Source: a virus. From it: DNA of 41,878 nucleotides. Position numbers and translations under genes: made by a program. Of the stretch, positions 31,656 to 39,267 are shown piece after piece. The first letter of the stretch is position 1; each line of letters starts with the position of its first letter. The notes under the pieces were generated by a model that saw only the letters and a program-made list of their open reading frames with translations, was not told where the DNA came from and ran no database searches. The stretch covers positions 1 to 41,878 of IMG/VR virus record IMGVR_UViG_3300049489_000282. The stretch is one strand, 5' to 3'.

Positions 31656-31671
31656 AAAAGGGAGACCATAT

Positions 31672-32292
31672 ATGTCAGAAGATTCAAAAGGTTCCAATGG
31701 AACGCCTATCGAGTCAGCCAATGGCGTCGATGCGGAAGGTACTCAATCACAAGCCGAAAACGCAAACAAGGATGTTGTAGCATACGAGACATATCGAAAG
31801 ACATTATCGTTAGCCAAAAAGCGTGAACAAGAGTTAGATGCTCTCAAGGAGAGTCATCAAAAACTTCAAGATGAGAAGTTAGCTTTTGAAGGTAAAAAGG
31901 ATGAGCTACTAGGATCTAGAGAAAAGAAAATACAAGAGTTAGAGGGCAAGTTAAAGAAGGTCGTGGGAGCTTTCGGACACAAGTCGCTATCAAGTGTGTT
32001 TTCACAAGAGGCAACAAAAGAGGGCTGCGTTAATGTTAGTGATTTGCTTTCATTATCAGACTTATCTGCCATTGAGGTTGATGAGGAATTTAATGTTAAT
32101 GGTGAACAAGTGAAAGAAGTAATACAGCGAGCTAAAAAAGATCGTCCGTATTTATTTTCACAAAAGTCTACAGCGGCAAAAACTGGTATTCCCGGCGGCT
32201 CTAATGATGTTGCCACTTATGCTGATGAGTTAAAAGCTGCTAAAACGCAAGCTCAACTTGATTCAGTGTTACGCAAACATGGACGCATTTAA
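31672..32292 (+). CDS. Capsid scaffold protein
   Basis: 206 residues, with GGGAGACC upstream. A disordered Ser/Asn/Glu-rich start, then a long coiled coil (LAKKREQELDALKESHQK to EKKIQELEGKLKKVV) and a basic helical C-terminus (AQLDSVLRKHGRI) that would contact the capsid protein. Placement just before the major capsid gene is typical. It guides prohead assembly and leaves before packaging. Confidence 0.85.
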   Translation: MSEDSKGSNGTPIESANGVDAEGTQSQAENANKDVVAYETYRKTLSLAKKREQELDALKESHQKLQDEKLAFEGKKDELLGSREKKIQELEGKLKKVVGAFGHKSLSSVFSQEATKEGCVNVSDLLSLSDLSAIEVDEEFNVNGEQVKEVIQRAKKDRPYLFSQKSTAAKTGIPGGSNDVATYADELKAAKTQAQLDSVLRKHGRI

Positions 32293-32318
32293 ACAAAATA
32301 TCATAGGAGATATTACAA

Positions 32319-33248
32319 ATGGCATTTACTACAAATTTATCGGGAGTCACTCAGTTAGACAACAGTCTAATAACTGAGTTTGACCAACAATTTATTATCG
32401 CGGCGGCGGATCAAGGTCTTATGGATCAATTCGTTTCATACAAGAAAATGATTGGTGCTAAATCAATTGATTTTCCAAAGTATGCGCAACTTGCATTAGC
32501 TACAACTCCACTTGTTGAAGCAGATGATCCAGTTTCAGAAGCTATGTCAGATAGCCAAATTATATTGACACCTGTTGAGTATGGTAACGTAGTAACTCGT
32601 ACTAAACTTGCGTCATTACAAACTGGCGGTAAAGCTGATCTAGCGGCTGCTCGTTTAGTAGGTCTTAACATGGGACGTACTTTAGATAAACTAGCTATTT
32701 TAGCTGGTGAAGCATCTACTAACGAAATCTTTGCAAATGGTGCAGCTAACGAAGCGGCTCTAGTTGCGGCTGATACTATTCAAGCTGAAGACGTTTTGAA
32801 AGCCTACACACAACTTCGTGCTGCTGGTGTTCAACCTTTGTCTGATGGCATGTATGTATTGGTTCTACATCCGCATGTTGCTCATGATTTAAAAGCTGAC
32901 GTAGGTTCTGGTTCATGGACTGACATCAATAAATATGGTCGTCCTGAGACTGTTCTTCGTGGTGAAATTGGTATGTTCGGCGGCTTTAAAGTTGTTGAAG
33001 ACGCTAATATCACGATCAACACTGATGCCGGTGCGGCTGCTGTGGATTCTTACCACTCTTTATGCTTGGGCTTTAACGCTCTTGGTAAAGCTGTGAGTGC
33101 TGATCCTGCTGGTGTTATGACTGGCCCGTTTGACAAATTAAATCGTTTTGTCAATATCGGTTGGTATGGATGCCTTCAATATAAGATCGTAGACACTGAC
33201 GCAATTCGCGTTATTACTGCGGCTTCTAGCTTGGGCACAAACGTATAA
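32319..33248 (+). CDS. Major capsid protein, N4-gp56 type
   Basis: 309 residues, AGGAG upstream. The pattern of the N4-gp56 capsid family runs through the chain: ITEFDQQFIIAAADQGLM, the P-loop region QIILTPVEYGNVVTRT, and LVLHPHVAHDLKAD. This is the HK97-fold shell protein. Its codons are visibly more regular than those of neighbours, as expected of the most expressed gene. A strong terminator follows. Confidence 0.88.
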   Translation: MAFTTNLSGVTQLDNSLITEFDQQFIIAAADQGLMDQFVSYKKMIGAKSIDFPKYAQLALATTPLVEADDPVSEAMSDSQIILTPVEYGNVVTRTKLASLQTGGKADLAAARLVGLNMGRTLDKLAILAGEASTNEIFANGAANEAALVAADTIQAEDVLKAYTQLRAAGVQPLSDGMYVLVLHPHVAHDLKADVGSGSWTDINKYGRPETVLRGEIGMFGGFKVVEDANITINTDAGAAAVDSYHSLCLGFNALGKAVSADPAGVMTGPFDKLNRFVNIGWYGCLQYKIVDTDAIRVITAASSLGTNV

Positions 33249-33256
33249 TTAAGTTT

Positions 33257-33286
33257 AGGGAGGCTGATTCTGGCCTCCCTTTTTTT
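33257..33286 (+). terminator. Rho-independent terminator after the capsid gene
   Basis: AGGGAGGC (33,257-33,264), loop TGATTCTG, GCCTCCCT (33,273-33,280) and a tract of seven T residues from 33,280. It is the clearest intrinsic terminator in the window. It separates the capsid gene from the fibre genes and would lower their expression relative to the capsid protein. Confidence 0.92.
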
Positions 33287-33300
33287 ATAAGGTTTTTTTA

Positions 33301-33492
33301 ATGGTAAAAAATATCTACAATGTGCCTTTGTTTATACAGGCAAAAACCAATGAAGACCTTATAAAGAAAATGCAAAGAAATAATTTATTGAATGATACTA
33401 TGTTTGAGTATTATCAAATTTACGAAGATAAAAGTGGAAAAATAACAGCATGGTTTAGAGCTGATTTACTTACTTACAAGTGGGTTAAATAG
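33301..33492 (+). CDS. Hypothetical late protein, 63 aa
   Basis: A small mixed protein (MVKNIYNVPLFIQAKTNEDL, then YYQIYEDKSGKITAWFRADL) after the capsid terminator. It abuts the next gene (stop followed at once by ATG). The role is unknown, probably virion decoration or fibre chaperone by position. Confidence 0.6.
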   Translation: MVKNIYNVPLFIQAKTNEDLIKKMQRNNLLNDTMFEYYQIYEDKSGKITAWFRADLLTYKWVK

Positions 33493-33780
33493 ATGGCGCG
33501 TTTAGGTGACATTAGAAATAACCAGCAAAACACATATAAGTTAGTTAATGAAAACGGCAATGCTGAAGTGGCGCAAAGGGTTTCTATTGCTGAAACTATA
33601 GGATCAGTATTAAATTCAGTTAATTGGGACGGCGGATCTTTAGCTCTACCCGATGCCGTAACTGAGATATATTCATTTAAGACTGGTGGATCTTCGGGCA
33701 CAACAGTTGCGACAGTTACTCTCGTATATACAAGTGCAGCAAAAACGTATTTGCTCACTTGGGATATTGTTGTGGTGTAA
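33493..33780 (+). CDS. Hypothetical late protein, 95 aa
   Basis: Mostly beta, with VTLVYTSAAKTYLLTWDIVV near the end. Directly precedes the large fibre gene by three bases and may be its partner or a small virion component. No family recognised. Confidence 0.6.
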   Translation: MARLGDIRNNQQNTYKLVNENGNAEVAQRVSIAETIGSVLNSVNWDGGSLALPDAVTEIYSFKTGGSSGTTVATVTLVYTSAAKTYLLTWDIVVV

Positions 33781-33783
33781 TAA

Positions 33784-36285
33784 GTGGGATATAAATTTAA
33801 TCCATTCTCAGGAAATTTCGACATAGATAATGTAGGTGCTGGCGGCGGTTCATACACAGATGAGCAAGCTCAAGATGCAGTATTTGGTGCAATGGTAGAT
33901 TCCAGCTCGATTGATTTTCAATATAATGATGTGGCTAATACATGGACGGCAGTAGTTCTTCCGGCTGGGGTAGATCATAACTCACTTGCTAATTTAGCAG
34001 TTGGTGATCCTCATACGCAATATGCGATAGAGTCGGCTTTAGATAACGTAGCATACACTGGATCACATACAGACTTATCTGCAATAGGTACAAACACTCA
34101 CGCGCAGATTGATACACACATTGCCGACACTTCAATTCATACGCCATTTACAATTACTTCTGCATCCGATGGTCAGACATTAAGATACGACTCTGCGACT
34201 TCTCGATGGGTTAATAATTCAGTAATTAGAAATAATGGTACTGTAGAAATAAATCCTACAGCGGTAGCCGCTAATCAGCCTTATTGCTTTCTCATAGATC
34301 ATGCTGCGACTAACTTAATTGTAAATCCTAGCTTTGAAGTGAACATCACTGACGGCTGGTCTGCGACTGGAGTCTCGACAAATACTCGTGACACTACTCA
34401 AGCATGGATAGGATCTGCATCACTCAAGATCGTATCAACTGCAAAAGATGGAGGAGTGATTAGCCCATCAATTGCGGTTTCATCTAATACTTCTTACGTT
34501 GTTTCTTGTTATGTTAAGGGTAACGCAGGAGGCGAGTCGTTTTATATCACAGCGACTAAAAATATAAGTGGTGCAGTTCATAGTTCTAACCCGACAGGCG
34601 CATTTGATGGCTTAAGTATTCACAATCAAATCAATACAGAATGGTCTAGAGTAACGCTTGGGTTTACGACAGGCGCTAGTGATACGAGTGTGACTATTGC
34701 TTTAAGATCAAGACTTGCTACATCACAAACTATATTTGTTGACGCGGTTTTATTTGAGCAAAAGAATTTGCCTTCGGACACTAATGAGATTTCATTTGCG
34801 TCATCTTATTTTGATGGCAGCATGGGGCTTGGTTATGCGTGGTCAGGTACAGCGCACAATAGTTCATCTACGAGATCGGCAGGGGCTAAATTTCTTGCGC
34901 CACTTGCGACAACTGCAAATCGTGGTAATTTTGTTTTGCGCACTGACGGCACTATAGCGCGATGTTTATTCGATGCAAAAGAAGTGCAAGCTGGGGATTT
35001 CCAAGGGACAAGAAACGAGCCATTCTTTCCGTTCACATTTACAGGAAATATAAAAGACAATGTGCTTTTAAGCGGTATTTCATCAGGAGTTGTAAATGTT
35101 AAAAACACAGCTAATGGCGTAGGGCTACAAGTCGCATCAGCGGCCACGACTGCATTTGCTTTTATCGTTAGTGCTGACGCGGTAACGTCCGGCGCGTGTA
35201 TGGGAGTTTTTGCGCCCAGTGATTTAACGGCCATGCAAGCGGCAGGGGGAAAATTCTTTACGTTCGCGGGTAAAGGTCAGGGCTTAGATATGTACACTTG
35301 GAAAGTTGACAGTGTACAAATGGGTGCCCTTGGATTTAGGTTTCAAAAAAATATCGTCGCTTATGGGGGAGCTTCGCAGACCGCAACGGCAAGAGCAATA
35401 GCTGGCACTGTGTCTGTAACCGCTGGCAGCCCTACGGTTACAACTGCGTCAGGATTTTTAACTAACTTCAAACGCGGTCAAGCGATCAATATAAATAACG
35501 GCGGTGCTAGTAACGTAATTTATACGATAGCCTCAATTACAAGTGACACATCATTAACACTGACAAGCAATTACGCCGGAACTACAAACGCGGCTCGAAC
35601 TTACGCTGGACTCACCGAGCAGTACGCTCCTCCGGTTATTCACTTAGAGGGTAATTACGGCAATCATGGTACTAGTGGAACCATTTCTGGAGACTTTGTT
35701 TATGGAATTTATGCAAGTGGAGGTAATGGCCAGCTTCATGTAATGAAGTCTGCGGCTCGTGGCGTTGCGGTCACTCCGACAGCGGATCACACGGGCAATG
35801 GATTAGTCACAGCAAGGCAAGTCCTGACAAACAGCGGCCTCATTTTTGGGGTGAATACTGAAACGACAATGATCTCAGGCTATACAATTCCGGCTTATGA
35901 GTTAACACCAGGAGGAGCATTTAGAATTTCATTTGTTGGATCTGCGCTTATGGACAATCTTGTGAGAACTTTAACATGGAAAGTTAAACTTGGCGGGACA
36001 ACAATTTTAACGAGCACAGCCGTTCAGGTTGGCGTTGTAGGAACTGTCGTATATCGGGGCGTGATTGAAATTTATGCTCCGACGACAACTACGCAAATAT
36101 GCAGCTTAAGTATTACAGGTAAAGATCAGGCGTCATTGCTTCCTGGGCTTACTTACTCCGTTAGTAACATTACAACAACGGGTACGGTAGATATGAGATT
36201 AGACCAAGCATTAACAGTAACCGCACAAGCTGATCTTGCTGGGCAGGTGATAACAGTTTCAGGAGTGACAACTGAAATACTATAA
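33784..36285 (+). CDS. Large tail fibre/spike with glycan-binding-like module
   Basis: 833 residues from a GTG coupled to the previous gene. The N-terminus has the fibre motif DHNSLANLAVGDPHTQY (about residues 60-76). Then NLIVNPSFEVNITDGWSAT, near residues 178-196, opens a CBM_4_9-like beta-sandwich. The rest is beta-rich with low charge and ends in short strands (ITVSGVTTEIL). It should form an elongated trimer for receptor binding. The CBM-like module recurs in the gene at 6,621, without sharing the rest. Confidence 0.75.
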   Translation: MGYKFNPFSGNFDIDNVGAGGGSYTDEQAQDAVFGAMVDSSSIDFQYNDVANTWTAVVLPAGVDHNSLANLAVGDPHTQYAIESALDNVAYTGSHTDLSAIGTNTHAQIDTHIADTSIHTPFTITSASDGQTLRYDSATSRWVNNSVIRNNGTVEINPTAVAANQPYCFLIDHAATNLIVNPSFEVNITDGWSATGVSTNTRDTTQAWIGSASLKIVSTAKDGGVISPSIAVSSNTSYVVSCYVKGNAGGESFYITATKNISGAVHSSNPTGAFDGLSIHNQINTEWSRVTLGFTTGASDTSVTIALRSRLATSQTIFVDAVLFEQKNLPSDTNEISFASSYFDGSMGLGYAWSGTAHNSSSTRSAGAKFLAPLATTANRGNFVLRTDGTIARCLFDAKEVQAGDFQGTRNEPFFPFTFTGNIKDNVLLSGISSGVVNVKNTANGVGLQVASAATTAFAFIVSADAVTSGACMGVFAPSDLTAMQAAGGKFFTFAGKGQGLDMYTWKVDSVQMGALGFRFQKNIVAYGGASQTATARAIAGTVSVTAGSPTVTTASGFLTNFKRGQAININNGGASNVIYTIASITSDTSLTLTSNYAGTTNAARTYAGLTEQYAPPVIHLEGNYGNHGTSGTISGDFVYGIYASGGNGQLHVMKSAARGVAVTPTADHTGNGLVTARQVLTNSGLIFGVNTETTMISGYTIPAYELTPGGAFRISFVGSALMDNLVRTLTWKVKLGGTTILTSTAVQVGVVGTVVYRGVIEIYAPTTTTQICSLSITGKDQASLLPGLTYSVSNITTTGTVDMRLDQALTVTAQADLAGQVITVSGVTTEIL

Positions 36286-36294
36286 GGGGAGAGT

Positions 36295-36672
36295 ATGAAT
36301 TTTGACGAGCTACAAACTAGACTTGAGGAAAAGATAAGCGAAGGTCGAACTAACCCAATTGGTTATGGCGGCGGTGATTTGACTGGGATGTCAATAATTG
36401 AAGCTGATGTTATGCGCTCACCTTGCAGGGCTTTACGCTGGCTATCTGATAACTCACTTTTTAATTTTGAGACTTTTGTTACTCTCTCATCCGTCGAAGG
36501 ATGGCAGGGAATAAACGTCTATAATAAAGACGGCACACTTCACCGGACGATTAAGGTTCAAATGGGCGGCGGCGAAAACGCAGATCCAAAAAATCAGATT
36601 TACATTAACAACCGCGCCATTATACTAGAGGCAATTGCGATGCTATGGGAAGAATTAAATCTAGGAGGCTAG
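36295..36672 (+). CDS. Conserved late protein, 125 aa
   Basis: Preceded by AGGGGAGAGT, a strong site. The sequence starts helical (MNFDELQTRLEEKISEG) and has a Gly turn (PIGYGGGDLTG) and a helical end. Its last 56 bases recur at the window start, so it closes the phage A circle. No family recognised; it lies among fibre and connector genes. Confidence 0.75.
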   Translation: MNFDELQTRLEEKISEGRTNPIGYGGGDLTGMSIIEADVMRSPCRALRWLSDNSLFNFETFVTLSSVEGWQGINVYNKDGTLHRTIKVQMGGGENADPKNQIYINNRAIILEAIAMLWEELNLGG

Positions 36673-36819
36673 TGTGAGCAAATGTCCTTTATGTTATGGT
36701 GAGCTTAAGACCTTTAGTTTATCGTTTGGTTCAGTGATGAATCTATGCGAAAGCTGCGACATAGAGATGACAGAGAAAGAATTGGTAGAATTAAAAGCTG
36801 CGACTTATGATTCGATAAT
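36617..36819 (+). repeat. Terminal direct repeat, right copy, running into the phage junction
   Basis: Partner of 1-203. The first 117 bases are identical; four mismatches lie at 36,734-36,745 and one at 36,811. From 36,820 the similarity to the left copy drops, as nearly every codon changes its third base and the sequence becomes GC-richer. The upstream side is phage A, the downstream side phage B. Confidence 0.9.
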
Positions 36820-36970
36820 CGCACACCTTCTCGAGAGCGGAGATGATGTCAGGCGAAGAGAGAGGGTGCGGACGAAAATCGCACTGAAGAACATCAAACA
36901 GTGGGCTGCGGCCAATCTCACAGGAGATGAAAAAAGCCCTCTCATGCCCGCAGACGAAATTCATTGCTAG
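36674..36970 (+). CDS. Zinc-ribbon protein, mosaic A/B allele
   Basis: 98 residues. Residues 1-48 match the phage A allele with one change (Ile21 to Val) and keep C4, C7, C25 and C28. Residues 50-82 are about three-quarters identical in protein (HLLESG, RRRE, RTKIALKNIK, WA) yet use quite different, GC-richer codons, and the last 15 residues are unrelated. The same homologous gene is therefore stitched from two lineages in frame. It is followed by phage B packaging genes. Confidence 0.85.
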   Translation: MSKCPLCYGELKTFSLSFGSVMNLCESCDIEMTEKELVELKAATYDSIIAHLLESGDDVRRRERVRTKIALKNIKQWAAANLTGDEKSPLMPADEIHC

Positions 36971-36999
36971 CATACTCTCCTTCGTGTAACACTCATCCT

Positions 37000-37593
37000 A
37001 TGACTGACGACGAAGAAGAAGCAGCTCCCGAAAGCACAGAAGAGACAGACGCCGACGCTACGACCTACCAGACGCTTGCACAGGGTGTCCTCTCACCACG
37101 TCACCGTCGCATGGCTCAGCTCGCAGCCGAGGGACGTTCAAACACAGAAATAGGCCGTGAACTCGGATACGTTGACTCAAGAGTCTCCGTTCTCCTCCGC
37201 AATAAGCACATCATGACCGAGATCGCTCGCCTACAGGAGCGCATCTTCGAAGAGACGATCGCACAGCGAATGAAATCCTTCGCCGAGCCCGCACTTCAGA
37301 ATATTCACATGATACTCACGGACAAGACGAACCGAGTGAGGGTCAGCGAAAAGGCCGAAATGAGTAAATGGGTTGTCGAGAAACTCGACGGCAAGGCCGT
37401 TCAGAAGACAGACATCGGAGAGAATCTCCTCGGACTATTCCTCGATAAGCTCGACTCACGTCAGACCCAGTCCGCACCCCAACGAGAGGTCACACCCAGT
37501 GGAGCCCCGGACATCGAAACAAAGGCGCTACCGGAGCCCCCGAAGGACGAACTCGAGAGCTGGGTCGATGACTTTTGCAGCGAGTCAGAGTAA
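37000..37593 (+). CDS. Probable terminase small subunit, phage B
   Basis: 197 residues from the ATG; upstream in-frame TTG is unlikely and no clear ribosome binding site is visible. After an acidic leader (residues 1-22) comes a helix-turn-helix (RRMAQLAAEGRSNTEIGREL), as in sigma-like terminase small subunits, then a long helical part. The C-terminus is acidic and proline-containing. It lies 84 bases before the large terminase. Codon use is GC-rich, like all following genes. Confidence 0.75.
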   Translation: MTDDEEEAAPESTEETDADATTYQTLAQGVLSPRHRRMAQLAAEGRSNTEIGRELGYVDSRVSVLLRNKHIMTEIARLQERIFEETIAQRMKSFAEPALQNIHMILTDKTNRVRVSEKAEMSKWVVEKLDGKAVQKTDIGENLLGLFLDKLDSRQTQSAPQREVTPSGAPDIETKALPEPPKDELESWVDDFCSESE

Positions 37594-37605
37594 ATCACTC
37601 TCGCC

Positions 37606-37658
37606 TTGACTGCGCTTCCATGTAATTATTACATTATCAGCTTAACATGATAGCGCAG
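37606..37658. promoter_or_regulatory. Nested inverted repeats and candidate promoter between phage B terminase genes
   Basis: An outer repeat CTGCGCT (37,610-37,616) and AGCGCAG (37,652-37,658) encloses a perfect palindrome ATGTAAT-T-ATTACAT (37,620-37,634). TTGACT (37,606) and TACATT (37,630) are 18 bp apart, a possible sigma-70 pair overlapping the palindrome. The element may be an operator, an RNA structure or a packaging signal. It is AT-rich in an otherwise GC-richer segment. Confidence 0.45.
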
Positions 37659-37677
37659 ACGCCGAAGGTGTAACACC

Positions 37678-39267
37678 GTGACGAGAGATGAAGTATTAAA
37701 GCTCGATGCCCTCTCTCGCTATGAACTTTTTCGTAATGATCCATGGCAATTTCTCACACACTGTGTATTCACGCACGATGAAGTCGATCGCGACAATCCG
37801 ATCAAACAATTCCCTGTGCATCTTGATTACTTAAAATTTCTCGTAAAAATGTGGCAGGCCAGGAAGAAGCTCGCGATACCGAAATCACGTCGTTTGACCG
37901 TCTCGTGGACATTCATTGCTCTCGGTCTGTGGGACTGCATCTTCCACAAGGGATGCTCTTGGGCATTCGTATCGAAAAAGGAAGAAGACTCTAAAGAGCT
38001 CGTGCAACGGGCGAAATTCATTTACGATCACATCCCTGCGGAGATGATCGCACCCGAGCTCTTGCCAAAACTAAAACGCGGAGAAATGCAATCCAGTCCG
38101 CCGCTAATGGAGTTCACAGATATTCACTCTAAGATTATGGGCTTCCCTGCGGGTGGAAATCAATTACGTCAACGTGGTTTCTCTGGAATATTCGAAGATG
38201 AAATCGCATTCTGGGAAGAAGCAGAGGCCGCATACGCGTCAGCAGAACCGACAGTCAAGGGCGGCGGTCGCATGGTCATGGTCAGTACGCGCTTTCCTGG
38301 TTTCTTCAAGAAAATCGTCTACGATCGTCTCGATGAAAAGGATCTTAATTACTCCGAAAATCCGCCAACGACTCCGAAGTCTCCCATGGAAGGGGTCGAC
38401 GTGTGGACGAATCCCGTGAATGGATTTACAGTTATTGATCTCAGTCACCGAGCTAATCCAGCGAAACGCGATCCGATCTTCGAGGCTGAGCTACGTAAGA
38501 CACTCCCCCTGCATTTATTCAACATGGAATATGGCAAAAGCTGGGCGAGCTTCGAGGGTCGCTCCGTGTACGAGGATTTCAATGCGGGACTTCATTTCAT
38601 TCGTCGCGAACCGGATCTCGCAGTCGGGCTTCCCGTGCTGATCGGCTGGGATTCCTCCGGTCTCACTCCTGCCGTCGTGATCGGACAGCTTCAGGAGGAG
38701 AAGCTCATCATCTTTCGCGAGCTGATCGGCTCGGGCATGGGTGCAACGAGATTCGTCCCATGGGTCGCAGAGACCCTGCGCTTCGCCTATCCGCAGATCA
38801 CGGACATCGCAAAACAGACGATTTCCTTTTTCGATCCGGCGGGATTCAAGAAGAACGAGATCACCGAGCAAACGTACCTTCAGGCCATGATGGCCGGAGG
38901 TTTTAAGCAGATTCGCCCCGGTCCTATGATGTGGGAGAAGAGACGCGAAGCTGTCACCGAGAGGCTCGTCGGACTCGCTAATAAGGAGCCGAAAATCGTA
39001 ATCTATGAACAGGGCTGTCCGATTCTCTCGGCTGGATTCAAAGGCGGATACCGTTACTCGGACAATATCGCGAACGCGGAGCCGGACAAAGTCCGTCCTG
39101 TAAAGGACGTCCATTCACATCCGCAAGATGCACTTCAGTATCTATGCGGGGGTCTCCGTGGATTCCGCACAGAGGGCGGATACGATAAAATTCCAACACC
39201 AAGTTACTCATTCCAAAAACACGAACACACAAGCGGAAGACCGCAATTAAGGAAACGCTATGGCTAA
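37678..39267 (+). CDS. terL: Terminase large subunit, phage B
   Basis: 529 residues from a GTG. The ATP-binding loop is the variant IPKSRRLTVSW (67-77), seen in podovirus-type terminases that lack the classic GKS. Walker B is GIFEDEIAFW with E173-D174-E175. The nuclease acids are in LIGWDSSG, FFDPAG and HPQDALQYL. It shows no close likeness to the phage A enzyme in motifs or length. It overlaps the portal gene by eight bases, so the two are coupled. Confidence 0.9.
   Translation: MTRDEVLKLDALSRYELFRNDPWQFLTHCVFTHDEVDRDNPIKQFPVHLDYLKFLVKMWQARKKLAIPKSRRLTVSWTFIALGLWDCIFHKGCSWAFVSKKEEDSKELVQRAKFIYDHIPAEMIAPELLPKLKRGEMQSSPPLMEFTDIHSKIMGFPAGGNQLRQRGFSGIFEDEIAFWEEAEAAYASAEPTVKGGGRMVMVSTRFPGFFKKIVYDRLDEKDLNYSENPPTTPKSPMEGVDVWTNPVNGFTVIDLSHRANPAKRDPIFEAELRKTLPLHLFNMEYGKSWASFEGRSVYEDFNAGLHFIRREPDLAVGLPVLIGWDSSGLTPAVVIGQLQEEKLIIFRELIGSGMGATRFVPWVAETLRFAYPQITDIAKQTISFFDPAGFKKNEITEQTYLQAMMAGGFKQIRPGPMMWEKRREAVTERLVGLANKEPKIVIYEQGCPILSAGFKGGYRYSDNIANAEPDKVRPVKDVHSHPQDALQYLCGGLRGFRTEGGYDKIPTPSYSFQKHEHTSGRPQLRKRYG

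Noticed and set aside
38515-39114. 199-codon minus-strand frame inside the phage B large terminase
   Set aside because: Antisense shadow of a GC-richer gene; no start signal and no domain pattern.
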